Shown here one piece after another: positions 36,473 through 49,100 of a stretch of 64,000 bases of DNA. The stretch lies in contig NZ_JAYDCK010000003.1 in the NCBI RefSeq assembly GCF_034555965.1, forward strand, positions 124,001 through 188,000, written 5' to 3'. The notes under the pieces were generated by a model. It saw only the letters and a program-made list of their open reading frames with translations. It did not search any database and was not told where the DNA came from. This DNA comes from Aquicoccus sp. G2-2 (GTDB lineage: Bacteria; Pseudomonadota; Alphaproteobacteria; Rhodobacterales; Rhodobacteraceae). Positions within the stretch are counted from its first letter, which is position 1; every line of letters starts with the position of its first letter. Both the position numbers and the translations under genes were made by a program.

Positions 36473-37162
36473 ATGGGGTATCGTGGTTTTTCGGCCAAGA
36501 TTGGCCGAGTGTCTGTCGCTATTCTGGCTGCTGCGCTTAGCGTGGGCTGGATGGGCGTGCCGGGCCATGCCAATACGCAAGCGGTGGCGTCAACGCCTGC
36601 CGCCGTCACGATACCCGCCACAATTTCCGGTTTCCGCTCGGCTAGGTTCGGCATGGATGAGAAAGCGGTGCGCGCCGCGATTTCCAAGGACTTCGGCAAG
36701 AGCGACGCAGACATCAGCACAAGCGTGAACACCGTTGAACGCACCAAGCTCTTGTCGATATCGGTCCCCGATCTGCTGGAGGACGGCGGCACGGCGCAGG
36801 TGTCATATATTTTCGGCTACAAAAGCAAGACGCTGATTCAAATCGGCGCTTCGTGGAGCAAGGCCACGGACCCCGACATCACCGATGCGACGCTTGTCGC
36901 CAATGGCGATGTTCTGAGCAGCCATTTCGCAGCTGAAGGGTTCCCGCCCGAGTCGGTGAAGGCCGGGGTGGTCGTGGCCAACGGCATCTTGCTGTTTCGC
37001 GGCGTGGACAATGACGGGCACGCGGCAATCCTGCTGTTGCAGGGAAAATTCGAAGACGGCGAGAACGGGCAAAAAACGCTAAGGCCCGCCGGGCTGGCGC
37101 TGCTCTATTCGGTTGACCCCGACAAGCCCGACATCTTCCGTATCAAGAATGGGAATTTCTGA
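36473..37162 (+). CDS. Unknown exported protein coupled to the giant adhesin gene
   Basis: 229 residues from the ATG at 36473, with AAGGGGAGG five bases upstream. Signal peptide ends GVPGHANTQA. Mature domain: IPATISGFRSARFGMDEKAV, RAAISKDFGKSDADI, VSYIFGYKSKTLIQIGASWS, FPPESVKAGVVVANGILLFR, HAAILLLQGKFED. I do not recognise the family; the GFRSARFGMDEKAVRAAI start is like small periplasmic domains that begin FGMSxxEV. Its TGA shares an A with the ATG of the adhesin gene, so production is coupled. Likely a dedicated periplasmic helper for the exoprotein; function unproven. Confidence 0.7.
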   Translation: MGYRGFSAKIGRVSVAILAAALSVGWMGVPGHANTQAVASTPAAVTIPATISGFRSARFGMDEKAVRAAISKDFGKSDADISTSVNTVERTKLLSISVPDLLEDGGTAQVSYIFGYKSKTLIQIGASWSKATDPDITDATLVANGDVLSSHFAAEGFPPESVKAGVVVANGILLFRGVDNDGHAAILLLQGKFEDGENGQKTLRPAGLALLYSVDPDKPDIFRIKNGNF

Positions 37163-40100
37163 TGGGTGATCTTTTCAACGTGATGAACACCATTTCCCAC
37201 CGCGACAGGAAGAAGGCCGCCGCGACGCGGTTTGGAAGCCTGATGGCAGGCGCCAGTCCGGTCGTTCTGGGGGCGGTGTTTACGGCAGCGGCGGTTCCCA
37301 CTGGTGGCTGGGCGCAGGCGGTCAACATCGGCGGGTTGACGGCAAACAACATCGTCGCGGACGGGCGAACCAAGACAAGCATCACCGTCAAGGGCAATCA
37401 TACCAAGATCAGGACCGACACCGTTTCAGCGGGCGTCGGTTTTAATACATTCTCGGACTTTCAAGAGGCGGCTGGTCAGCGGGTCGATCTGTTCGTGCCC
37501 GAAAAGGCGGGTGGTCTGGTTAATATCGTCAAGAACGGCGCCGTCGTGATCAATGGTGAATTGAACGCGTTCAAGGACGGCAAGATTGGCGGCAATGTCT
37601 TTTTCTCGAATTCGAATGGCTTCATTGTCGGAAAATCCGGCAAGATCAATGTCGGCTCGCTGACGGTAAACACGCCGACGCAGGCGTTTCTGGACAAGGT
37701 CGTGCGCGCCGATGGCACGGTCAACAACGCGGTTGCCCGTCAGTTGATGCGCGGCGAGATTCCGATGTCGCCTAACGGGCTTATCTCGATTGCAGGGCAG
37801 GTGAACGCGAATGGCGGGATCACGCTGCAAGGCCACACGGTGGCAATCAACGGCATAACCGGGCCGCTGACCGGCAAGGATCTGGGTCAGCGCACGAAAT
37901 TCAACGCAACGGTAAATTCCATCGGCATGGCCGAAGGCGGCGCGCTGATCGCGCGTGGCGGGCAGATTTCGATTGTTGCGGCAGGGGATGCGCATGTGTC
38001 CGGGCGCGTCGATGCCAGCGCCGAATCGGGCGGGCGCGGTGGCAAGATCACGGTGAAATCTGGCGGCGATACCACGGTTGCGGCGACAGCAAATCTGAAT
38101 GCGGACGGTGCCGGGGCAGATGGCGCCGGGGGCGACATTATCTTTCAGGCCGGGCACAGCCTAAGCGTTGAGACGGGCGCACAATTTTCGGCACATGGTG
38201 CGGGGGCGGGTGCTGGTGGCTTTGTAGAGCTTAGCGGGAAATTTGCCACCCTCGGCGCCGCCCAGCTTGATCTCGGCTCCGACACGGGGCCTCTCGGGAC
38301 GTTGCTGATCGACCCGATTGACCTTGTCATTGACGCCTCCCAGAACAGCCAGCTCAGCGCTGGCGGCAATATCATCGTGCAGGCCGATAATTCGATTTTG
38401 GTCGCCTCCGGTGGGACGCTCGATTCAACAAATGGCGGTGGTGCAGCGGGAAGCATCTCAATCGAAGCGCCGAAGATCACGCTGGCCAATGGTTCGACCG
38501 TCACGGCGGGAACGACAGGTGACGTGACCTTGACGGCGCTCCAGCGGGATGGCGGCACGGCAGAAATCATCATCGGGCAAGGGGCGGGGGCGGCCCCCAT
38601 CCTGCGCGGCAACAATATCACGCTCGATGCGTCGTCAATTGCCGATAACGCATCATTGCTGGTCGCGGTCCCGACCGCCACGGCGACAATCACGATCAAC
38701 AGCGGCGACATTGACGCCACCGGGGCGTTTAACGCCAAGGCCGCCGTGCGCGCCAATGGCGATCTTTCTACCGTCGCCTTGCCGATTGGCGTGGTTGTAA
38801 CCAATGCCTCGGCACTGGTCGAAATCGGCGGCACAAGCGATGTAAAAGCCGACAGCGTGACGCTGCTTGCCGATTCGGCGGTCGAATCCAACATCCCGAC
38901 AGAATCCCTCGTCCCGGCAAACAGTGCCGCCGATGGGGCCGTTGCCGTATCGACCATTACCAGCAGCGCAATTGCCCGGATCGCCGGTGACGCCAAGGTG
39001 CAGGCAACCAACGCGATTGATGTGACGGCGAAGAACCTTGTGACCTCCGTGGCCGACGCAACACCGAAAGTAGCCGCTTTCGGCGCCAGCGTGGGCGTGA
39101 GTGTGATCACCGCGACCACGACAGCCGAACTTGCCGGCAATGCGAATGTGACGGCGGGCAGCGTCAGCCTTGACGCCTCGACCGGAACCGACGTGCACGT
39201 GACCGCAAAGGCCGCCGAGGGTGGCGCAACCGAGCCAAGTGCCGGGTCGCAGGCTGCAACCTTCCTTGAAGACGACAAATATGGCGAGGAGGCCAGCACC
39301 AGCGAAGGCAAGATTTCCGTCGTGGGTGCGCTGGCAATTTCCGATCTGACCTCGACCACAAGCGCAACCTACAGCCCGACCACTTCGGCCACCATTGCGG
39401 GCGCTCTGAACGTCTCCAGCAGCTCGGAAAACAATGTCGAGCTGAGCGCAGATGGCTCGGCTGTAGATTCAGCAACCGGCGTTGGCGTTGCTGTCGGGAT
39501 CAATATCGCCAAAATCAAGAATGACGCACTGATCGCCAGCGCGGTTTCGGCCGGCAGTATCCACCTCTCGGCTCTCTCGGACAATCCGCTGACGGCCAAG
39601 GTGGGCAATGCGTTCACGACCACGGCAGCCTCAGGGGCAGGGGCCTCGAATGTGGGCGTGGCGGGGTCACTGGCGCTGAACCTGATTGATACGCAAAGCA
39701 CCGCTATGATCGGCGCGGGTGTTGCGGTGAACATCACCGGGGCCGGGGATGTGTCTCTGAAAACAGAGGCGGAAACAAAATCTACCGCCGAAGCCAAACC
39801 TACCGGCGGCGGTGCGACGGGCGAGAGTGTCGGCATTGGCGCGTCGGTTGCGCTCAATATCGTTGCGAACCGTTCGGTTGCCGAGCTGGGCGACGGGGCG
39901 ACACTGAGCGGGGCGCATGACGTCAGTCTTGATGCGTCGGCGAACCACGAGGTGGAGACCACGGCAGAGGCGGGGGCCGAGGGCGGAATCTCTCTCACGC
40001 CGGTTGTGGCGCTCTCCTTGGTGAACAACACGACGACGGCCCGTCTGGGCAGTGGCACAGCACTCGCCACGACCGGCGCGGTCAGCGTGAGTGCGGCGCA

Positions 40101-43100
40101 AGATGCCAGCACGACCACGACGGCCTCGGCGGAGGCTGCGGGCTCGAAAGTGGCGATTGGCGCATCGCTTGCGCTTGCGCTGGTGGACGACCGCGTGCTG
40201 GCAACGACGGCGCGGGCTGTGGCTTCGGGCGGCAAGGTGACGTTCAGCGCGTTGGGGGCGTCTGTCTCCTCGGTTGAATCAAAGGCAAGCGCGCAGGGGG
40301 CTGCGGCGGCGGATGATGCGGGAGACGCCCCTGCGGGCGGTGCGCCGGATGTGGATTCTGCGGTGACCGGGCAGTTGAGTGCCGGGGCCGAGAAGCAGGA
40401 CAAGGCCGGGGTCGGCGACAGCGACCAGCAAAGCGCGACCAGCGATGAAGTGGCCGATGGCGAGGGGCGGTCCGCCTCGAGCAATGGCAGCAAGGTCTCG
40501 GTCGCGGCGGGTGTCGCGATCAACGTGCAGAAAGCGACCGTAACGGCGGCGGTGCCGGATGGGGTGAGCATCACCTCGGCGGGCATGTTGGCGCTGCACA
40601 CGGCCAGCAACGCGACCGGCAAGGCGGTGGCGAGCGGCGCGGCCGTGGGGGTCGAGGATGCCGAGGGCAATACGCCCGACCCTGCGAAGGTGGGGATTGG
40701 CGCGGCTGTGGCGGTGAACTCGGTCAAGGTGAAGAACGCGGCCACCCTGGGCAACGCGGCGCATAGCGTTGGCGGGTTGAGCATCGCGGCGCTGAGCCTT
40801 GATGTGCCAAAGCTGATGGATAACTCAGCGAGCACGGACACGGCGACGGACAGCTATGTGGCAATTGCCACTTCGGGCGCGGGTGCGGGCAAGGTGGGGA
40901 TTGCGGGCTCGCTTGCGCTGAACCTGATTGATACCGAGGCGACGGCGCGGATTGCGAATGACGCAGGCGTGAGCGTGACGGGCGGCGGCGACGTGGAACT
41001 GAGTGCCGACAACCGAACCAAAACCACCGCCGAAGCCACGCCGGTGGGCGGCGGAGCGACGGGCGAGAGTGTCGGCATTGGCGCGTCGGTTGCGCTCAAT
41101 ATCGTTGCGAACCGCTCGGTTGCCGAGCTGGGCGACGGGGCGACACTGAGCGGGGCGCATGACGTCAGTCTTGATGCGTCGGCGAACCACGAGGTGGAGA
41201 CCACGGCAGAGGCGGGGGCCGAGGGCGGAATCTCTCTCACGCCGGTTGTGGCGCTCTCCTTGGTGAACAACACGACGACGGCCCGTCTGGGCAGTGGCAC
41301 AGCACTCGCCACGACCGGCGCGGTCAGCGTGAGTGCGGCGCAAGATGCCAGCACGACCACGACGGCCTCGGCGGAGGCTGCGGGCTCGAAAGTGGCGATT
41401 GGCGCATCGCTTGCGCTTGCGCTGGTGGACGACCGCGTGCTGGCAACGACGGCGCGGGCTGTGGCTTCGGGCGGCAAGGTGACATTCAGCGCGTTGGGGG
41501 CGTCCAGTTCGACGTTGGAGGCCAAAGCCAGTGCGGCGGGCGCCAATGAAGGTGACGACGCGGATGCGGCACCTTCCAGCAGCGGCGACAGTGTTGACAA
41601 GACGGCCACAACCCAACTGACGTCGGCGACCGACAAGCAGGACAAGGCCAAGGTCGGCAGTTCCGAGCAACGCACCGCCAGTACGAGCGAAGCGGGCAAT
41701 GAAAGCGGCCGCTCCGCGAAAACCAGCGAGGGCAAGGTTTCCGCAGCGGCGGCGGTAGCCGTCAACGTGCAGAAATCCAGTGTGACGGCGGTTGTCCCGG
41801 ATGACGTCAATATCAGCGCCTCAGGATCGCTTGATATTGCATCGGCCAACAATACCAATGGTTCGGCCACATCGGATGGCTCGGCGGTCAAAGGCGAAGA
41901 TGGCGGGGGATCAAAGGTCGGGATCGGCGTTGCGGTTTCGGTCAACGTGGTCACGGAAACGAACACAGCCAGCCTCGGGCGCGGCACGCATAGCGCCAAC
42001 GGGGTCAATCTGTCTGCGCTTCAAGGCGCGGGGGATCCGACGGATACCTTCCTGGCCAAAGCGACATCTGGCGCGGGTGGCACCAAGGTGGGGATCGCGG
42101 GATCGCTGGCGCTGAACATCATCAACGTGAATACGGCGGCGACGATTTCCGGCGCGGCGCATGTGGACGCCACGACCGGCGCATCGACGCTTTTGGCGGC
42201 GGAAAAGATGAGCGCGACCGCCACGGCGGCGCCAAGTGACACGGGCGCGACCGGCGGCAAGGTTGGCATTGGGGCGTCTGTCGGGTTGAACTTCATTACC
42301 ACGACAACGGCTGCTGAACTGACGGACGGCGCAACCCTGACCAATGGCACTGGTCTGACGGTCGATGCGGATTCCGAGATAGATACCGTGACCGAAGCGT
42401 CCGCCGGGGCGGCGGGCGGTATCGCCGTGGATGCGTCTGTGGCACTGGCGATGCTGGACGAGCGGACCACCGCACGGGTCGGCACCGGAAACGGGCTGAG
42501 CATGGGGGGCGGCGCGGTTTCCGTCAGCGCGTCGAATACCGGCAAGAACACGGCAACCTCTACCGGCGAAAACAAGGGCGGGAAGGTGAGCGTCGGGGCA
42601 TCGGCGGCGGTGATTCTGGGCAATGGCGCCTCTGGCGGGGCGCTTGAGAACACGTCGCTTACCTCGGCGGTTCTGGCACGCGATGTAACCGCAGGGTCGG
42701 TCGCGATTTCGGCGGCGTCGGATCGCACTTACGATGCCAATGCCACCGCCACTGCCGAAGGCGGCAAGTTCGACCAGTCGGACGAGAAGAAAAACGCAAA
42801 AACCGGCGGAAGCTCGACAACCGCAACATCGCTGGACAAAACCAAGGACTCACAGCGCGATTCCAAGGGCAAGAAAAACGGCTCGAAGGTGACAGTCGCG
42901 GCTGCGGCAGGGATTGCGGCGGCGCAGGATAATGTTTCTGCCACGCTGGGCGATGTCACGCTGAATGTGTCCGGTGCGGTGTCTCTGGAAGCCAACAACA
43001 AGGTAGGCATGGCGGCCTCCGGTAGTGGCCTTGCGGCAAACCCGAAGAGCAATATCGGCATCGGAATCGGTGTTGGCCTGGGGATCATCAACAACACAAC

Positions 43101-46100
43101 ATCGGCGACGATCAGCGACGGTGCCACGATCAACAATCCGGGTTCCGTGCTTTTGTCCGCGACATCGCGTGAGAATGCGGATGGTGGATATGCGGCCAAG
43201 CTGACTGCCCTCGGCATTGCCGGGGCGACCGGCAAGAAAGTGTCAGTCGCAGGCGCGCTTGCGGTCGGGATTTCCACTGGTGAGACCAACGCGATCATTG
43301 GCAACAACGTGACGATCACCAATGGCGGGGCGGTCGCCCTGAAGGTGGACAACACCAGCCACCTGGCGTCCAAGGCGTTGGCCGGGGCCGTAGGCACGTC
43401 CGGCACCGGCATTGGTGCGTCGATCGCGGTTGTTGTCTCGGAAAAAGATTACACCGCGTCGATCGGATCAAACAGCAACATTGCGGCCAATAGCCTGACC
43501 GTCAAGGCATTGAATCACAAGATAGATTCGCCAACGCCGTTCAACTTCACCGATCTCGACGATCTCAAGGCCAAGCTGACCACGGGCCAGTTGCTGGGCG
43601 AAAACAACTACTACGTCGAGGCGATTGGCGGCTCTGCGGGCAGCAAGACGTCGATCACCGGTTCGTTCGCGGTGATGGTGTTCAGTGACGATGTGCTGGC
43701 AAGCGTCGGCAGTGGCACGATTGATGCCGGAACCGGCGATGTGACCATTCAGGCCGATAACCAGTATCTCGCCAAGGCACTGTCGGGTGCGATTGCCGCG
43801 AGCGGCGGCACCGGGGTTGGTGTTGCAGGCTCTGTTATCGTCAGCAGCGGCACCACCGTCAGTCAGATGAATGCCAAGATCAGCAATGCGGGGGCGTTCA
43901 CCAACAGCGCGGTTGCGGCGCAGGATATTCAGGCGTTCGGCGTGTCGGTCGCTGCCGCCTCAAGCAATGCGGTGAACGGTGTTGCCACTGTCATCACCTC
44001 TGAAAACCGGGTCGAGGCGCTGATGGGCGCAGGCGCGCGGGTGACGGCCACGGGGGCCGTGAACCTGACGGCTGAGAACGATTTCAGCACGTTCAGCCTG
44101 GCAGGCGGGGCTGCTGGTGGCGGCTCGAACGGGGTTGGGGCTTCGGCCTCGGTCGTGACGGTGAAAAACGTCACACGCGCGGCAATGGCGGATGGCACCG
44201 GCGTGGCGGATCGCGCCGAGATCAACACCGATGGTGCGATCGAGATTTCGGCCACCGCGACGGAAAGCGGCAAAACCATCGCTGCCGCAGGGGCTGCGGC
44301 GGGCAGCAATGCGGTCGGCGCAGGTGCTGCTGTCTATGTGCTTGATACCACGACTGAGGCGCTGATCGGCGATTATGCCAAGGTGGGCAATACCTACAAC
44401 ACCGGCACGCTTGATTTGTCGGCAAGCGATGTCTCTACCCTGCTGTCGATTGGTGGCGCGCTTTCGGGCGGTGGCAGCACGGGCGCCGGGGCAGGTGTGG
44501 GCGTGGGCGTTATTGCCAAGAAAACCCATGCAATGGTCGGTCAATCGGCGCGGCTTGCGTCGGGGAACATCGTGGTGAACGCGCATAGCGCCGAGAACCT
44601 GAACGCGATCACGGCGGGCGTCGGGATCGGCGGGTCTGCCGGATTGGCGGGGGCGGTTGCGGTTTATTCGGTCACGACAGAAACCACTGCGGAGGTTGGC
44701 AATGCAGCTAGCCTTCATGCAGATGACAACGTTGCCGTTCTGGCGGATGATCACACCAGCATCGACATGCTGGATGGGGCAATCGCGGGCGGTGGTTCGG
44801 CGGGCATCGGTGCCTCGGTCGGGGTGACGGTGATTGATGCCACGACGCTGGCAAAGATCGACGACGACGCAGAGGTCACGGCGCTCGGAAATGGCGCCGA
44901 GCAAGCCTATGTGACCGGCTATCGCGGTGATTTCCAGGCCTATGGTGGCTCGGGCGGGTTCCAGTCGGCCGATATGGGCACGCAAACTGCGTCAGCCGGG
45001 GCCAGCCAGACCGGGTTCGATCTGCTGACCAAAGAGCGCAAGGCGAGCGCGATCACCAAGATGGGCAAAGGCGTGATTGTAAACGCCTCCGGCACCAGTG
45101 CCGTGCGGTCTATGGCTGTTGCAGGTACGGCGGCTGGCAGTGTCGCGGTTTCCATCTCGGCAAGTGTGCCGGTGATCACCATGAATACCCAAGCCGTGAT
45201 CGGGGCCAACGCCAAGATCAACAAGTTGGCTGGCGGCACGGCGAACACCGGCCAATCGGTGGCGGTTGTCGCAGCGAGTGATGTCTATTCGCTGGGCTTC
45301 TCCGGTGCCGTGGCGATTGGTGGCTCGGTTGGTGGGGGTGCGGGCGTCAATGCGGCCGTCGTCAATACAACGACCAAAGCCAGCGCAGGTGGTGGCACTT
45401 CAGATATGGCGGCCAAAGGAGACATTCTCGTTTCCGCCAAGGCGAGCGAAGATTTTGCGATCTGGGCGATAGCGGGTGCCGGAGCTGGCACGGCCGCGAT
45501 TGCGGGCAGTGGTTCGGCACTGGATCTGACGACGGTGACAACTGCCGAGTTGGGCGGCAAGGCCGTCGCACAAGGCAACGTCGATGTTCTGGCACATGAC
45601 CAGACCCGCACCGGCATGATGGCAGGTTCGGTCGCGATTGGTGGCACCGCAGGCGTCGGTGCCGCAATTGGCGTGATCCTTGTGGACAAGACGGTAACGG
45701 CGTCGATTGCGGATAATGCGAATGTTTCAGCCTTCGGGCTTGGCGCGCGCCGCGCTGTTTATGACGGCAGCGGGTTCAGCGCGACAACCTCCTCAACAGG
45801 TGTGAACGTCGAGGCGGATTCGGCGCAATCGGCGCTGGCCTTGGTCGTTTCGGGCGCGGGTGGCATCTATGTCGGTGTCTCCGGTGTTCTGGCACTTGAT
45901 CTGGTCAACGTGAAAACCTCGGCCTTCATTGGCGCGAACAGCACAATCACCGCAAGCGGGGCAGCCACACAGGATGTCAACGTCGCGGCACGCGATTCGA
46001 CGACCTCGGCAGTCGCGGCCGGGGCTATTTCGGTCGGGCTGGTCGGCCTGTCGGGCGCCGTGGACGTGGGCGTCTTCAAGAACTCGACAGCGGCCTATGT

Positions 46101-49100
46101 CGAAGACGGCGTGACGATTAACGCCGCAGGCGACGTGCGCGTCAGCGGACTGGCGAACAAGGCCGGTGAATCGACGGTCGCCAGCGGGTCGGGCGGCGGC
46201 TTTGCGTTGGCGGCGGGGATCGCGGTCTATAGCTACGGCGACGGTGTGGCCTCGGGCGGCGAAGCGGACAAGCAACTGAGCGACTCGAGCGATGGCGCGG
46301 CGGATATGGACGGCGTCAATTCGGACGCGCAGAAACAGGCGAAGAACGACGAGGTCTTTAACCTGTTGAAAGAATCCGATGATGATCGGGTCAAGCAGAT
46401 CAACAGCGCGGCGCAGGCCAAACGCGATACCATCGACGTCGCCGGTGCGGCATCGACCCTCGCGGTGCCCGGCGGCACTTCGGCCAGTGTCGGCAATGCG
46501 GTGATTACTGCGGGCGGAAGCGTCGATGTGAACAGCTCGGATGCGCTTGACGTTTCGGTGACAACCGGCGGATTTGCCGTGGGCGGCGGGGCCGTCGGCG
46601 CAGGCGTCGCGGTATTGAATGTCGACACCGGCAGCACGGCGCAGGTGAAAGGCAACGGCACAGGATTGCCCAGCATCACCGCAGGGGCGGTCAACGTCAA
46701 AGCACTCACCGATCACGCGCTGACCGGAAGAAGCTATGCCGGGGCGGCAGGCGGTATTGCGGTGAGCGCGGATATCGCGGTGGTGAGTGACATGTCGCGC
46801 ACCAAGGCGTTCATCGAGAACCAGAAGCTGACCGTTGGCGGCGCAATCGCCGTCAATGCAGATGCGACGCGCGCGATTGATCTGAAAGGGTTCGGTGCGT
46901 CCCTCGGGATTGGCTCGGCGGGAATTGGTGCGTCGGTCGTGACCGCTACAATCGGCGGTGAAGTCGATGCACATGTGAAGGATTCCAGCGCGACGGCAGG
47001 CGCGGTGACGGTCAAGGCGGCGTCTGACGACACCGCAACCGCCGACGCGATCGCAGCCAGCGGTGGTCTGGGCGCGGGTTTGTCGGGCGCGGCGACGATT
47101 GCCAAGATTGACCCGACCGTGACCGCCACGATCGACCATGCCACGCTGATCGTGACCAACGCGGTGAACGCGTTCGCCAACGCGGCGGCAAAGGCCAGCA
47201 CATCCGCCACCGGGGTGGCCGTCGCTGGCGGTTTGGCTGTCGGGGCGTCAGACGCGGACTCGACGGTCGGCAAGGTGAACCGGGACGACACCAAGGTGGC
47301 CATCGTCAATGGTTCGGACATCACGGCGGGCAGCATCACCCTGACCGCCACCACTACGACCGGCGGTGTGACGGCGGATGCGATCGGCGCGGCGGGTGCT
47401 CTGGTCGGGCTCAACGCGACGGTTTCGAATGCGAAGAACCATTCCTCGACCATTGCCACCGTCGATGGCAGTACGCTGAACGCGAGCGGCATGGTGACGG
47501 TGGGCGCCAATTCGACCACACGCCAGACGGCCAAGGCGTCCGGCCTCGCGGTCGGGATCGTGGCGGCGGGATTCAACAAGTCGACCGCCCGCTCGGACAC
47601 CAAGACCCATGCCACGCTTAACAATCTGGGCAGCCTGACCGCAGGCGGCTTGTCGATCAACGCCAACGGGACCGATTACAACACGGTCGATACGGTCGCC
47701 GGGAGCGGTGGCTTGGTTGCCGGGGCCGCGTCCTCGGGGACGACGAGAGCCGACAGCGACACCAAGGCCACGGTCGACGGTGCGGCGGTGCTGAACGTGG
47801 CGGGCGGAGATGCCAGCCTTTCGGCAACGCATCGCAGCAATTTCGCTGGAACGGTGGACAGCACGCAGGCCTCGCTTGTCGGCGGCAGCGGTGCGAGCCT
47901 GAATCACACGGTGAATAGTGCTGTGGATGCGCATCTCGGGGACGGGGTTTCGCTATACGCCGTCAATCTGACCATCAACGCGCTGAACAAGACGTTCAAT
48001 GATTTCGCATCCGGCGGAAAATGGAATGTGACCTCGGCTTCGGGCGGGTTGGCGACTCTGCCGGCGGGTGGGGCGACGGTGAAGATCACCCATTCGAAGA
48101 CCAATGCGTCGATCGGCAATGATGTGAAGGTGCATCTGATGCCCGGCGGCGGGCAGCCGCTGTCGCTATTGAAGATGAGCGCGTTGAGCGATGTGACATC
48201 GAAACAGAAGGTCAAGATCGATTCCGGCGGCGCGGTGGCGCTGGCCAATGCAGAGATCGACACGACGGTTGTTTCCAATACCTCGTCCAATCTTGGCGAC
48301 CGGGCCGAAGTGATTGTCGACAAAGGTGATATTCAGCTCAACGCCTGGAGCGAGGCGGATATCGACAACCGCGCGGCGGCGACAACATATGGGCTTGCCG
48401 GGGCGCCTTCAGGGGCGGTCGATATCACCTATACCGGCAATAATTCGGTGGTGATCGGGCAGAATGCGCTGCTGGAAGCGTCGGATGGCATCAACCCGGT
48501 CGATGGCAGCGATCCGAGCCACGCCACGATAGATATCGGCGCGGGAATTGGCGGCAACGGCGTTGACGGCCAGCTGAATTTCAACGCCATTCTCGATATT
48601 TTCAACAAGACCGCGATCCCGATCCCGGCTGCGCCGAACCCCAAGGTCACAGCAAATGTGTCCGGGACGGTCGATATCAAGCAGAGCGATACCAGCGAGC
48701 GTGAGGGCATTCGCGCGGCGGGCGATATCACCATCACAGGAAGCCGTGGGACGATTGACGCCAAAGCCAAGGGCACCGGCAAGGACATCTACCGCGAAGC
48801 GTTGGCAGCGGCGGCGAGCGCCGTGTCGAACGCGTTCGGCGGTGGGGATGTGACATTTGATTACCACGGCGGGTCGACCAATGTGGGGGGCGGGCTTTCC
48901 CGGATCACCGTGGATGGGGTGATCCAGACCGGGATTCAGCGCTCGAAGACGCTGACACTGAACTATGTCGATGCGTCTTGTGATGCGAGCGTTTCGGCCT
49001 GTCTGGCGGCGGATAGCGGTGCCAATATCACCTATGTGGTGACCGGGCCCAACCCCGTGGGAACCGAGATTCTGAATCGGATGGCCGAGCTGAAGTCGCT

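Noticed and set aside
39814-41504. CRISPR-like or mobile direct repeats
   Set aside because: The 449-bp repeats are coding, in frame and part of a larger protein repeat; there are no short repeats with spacers.
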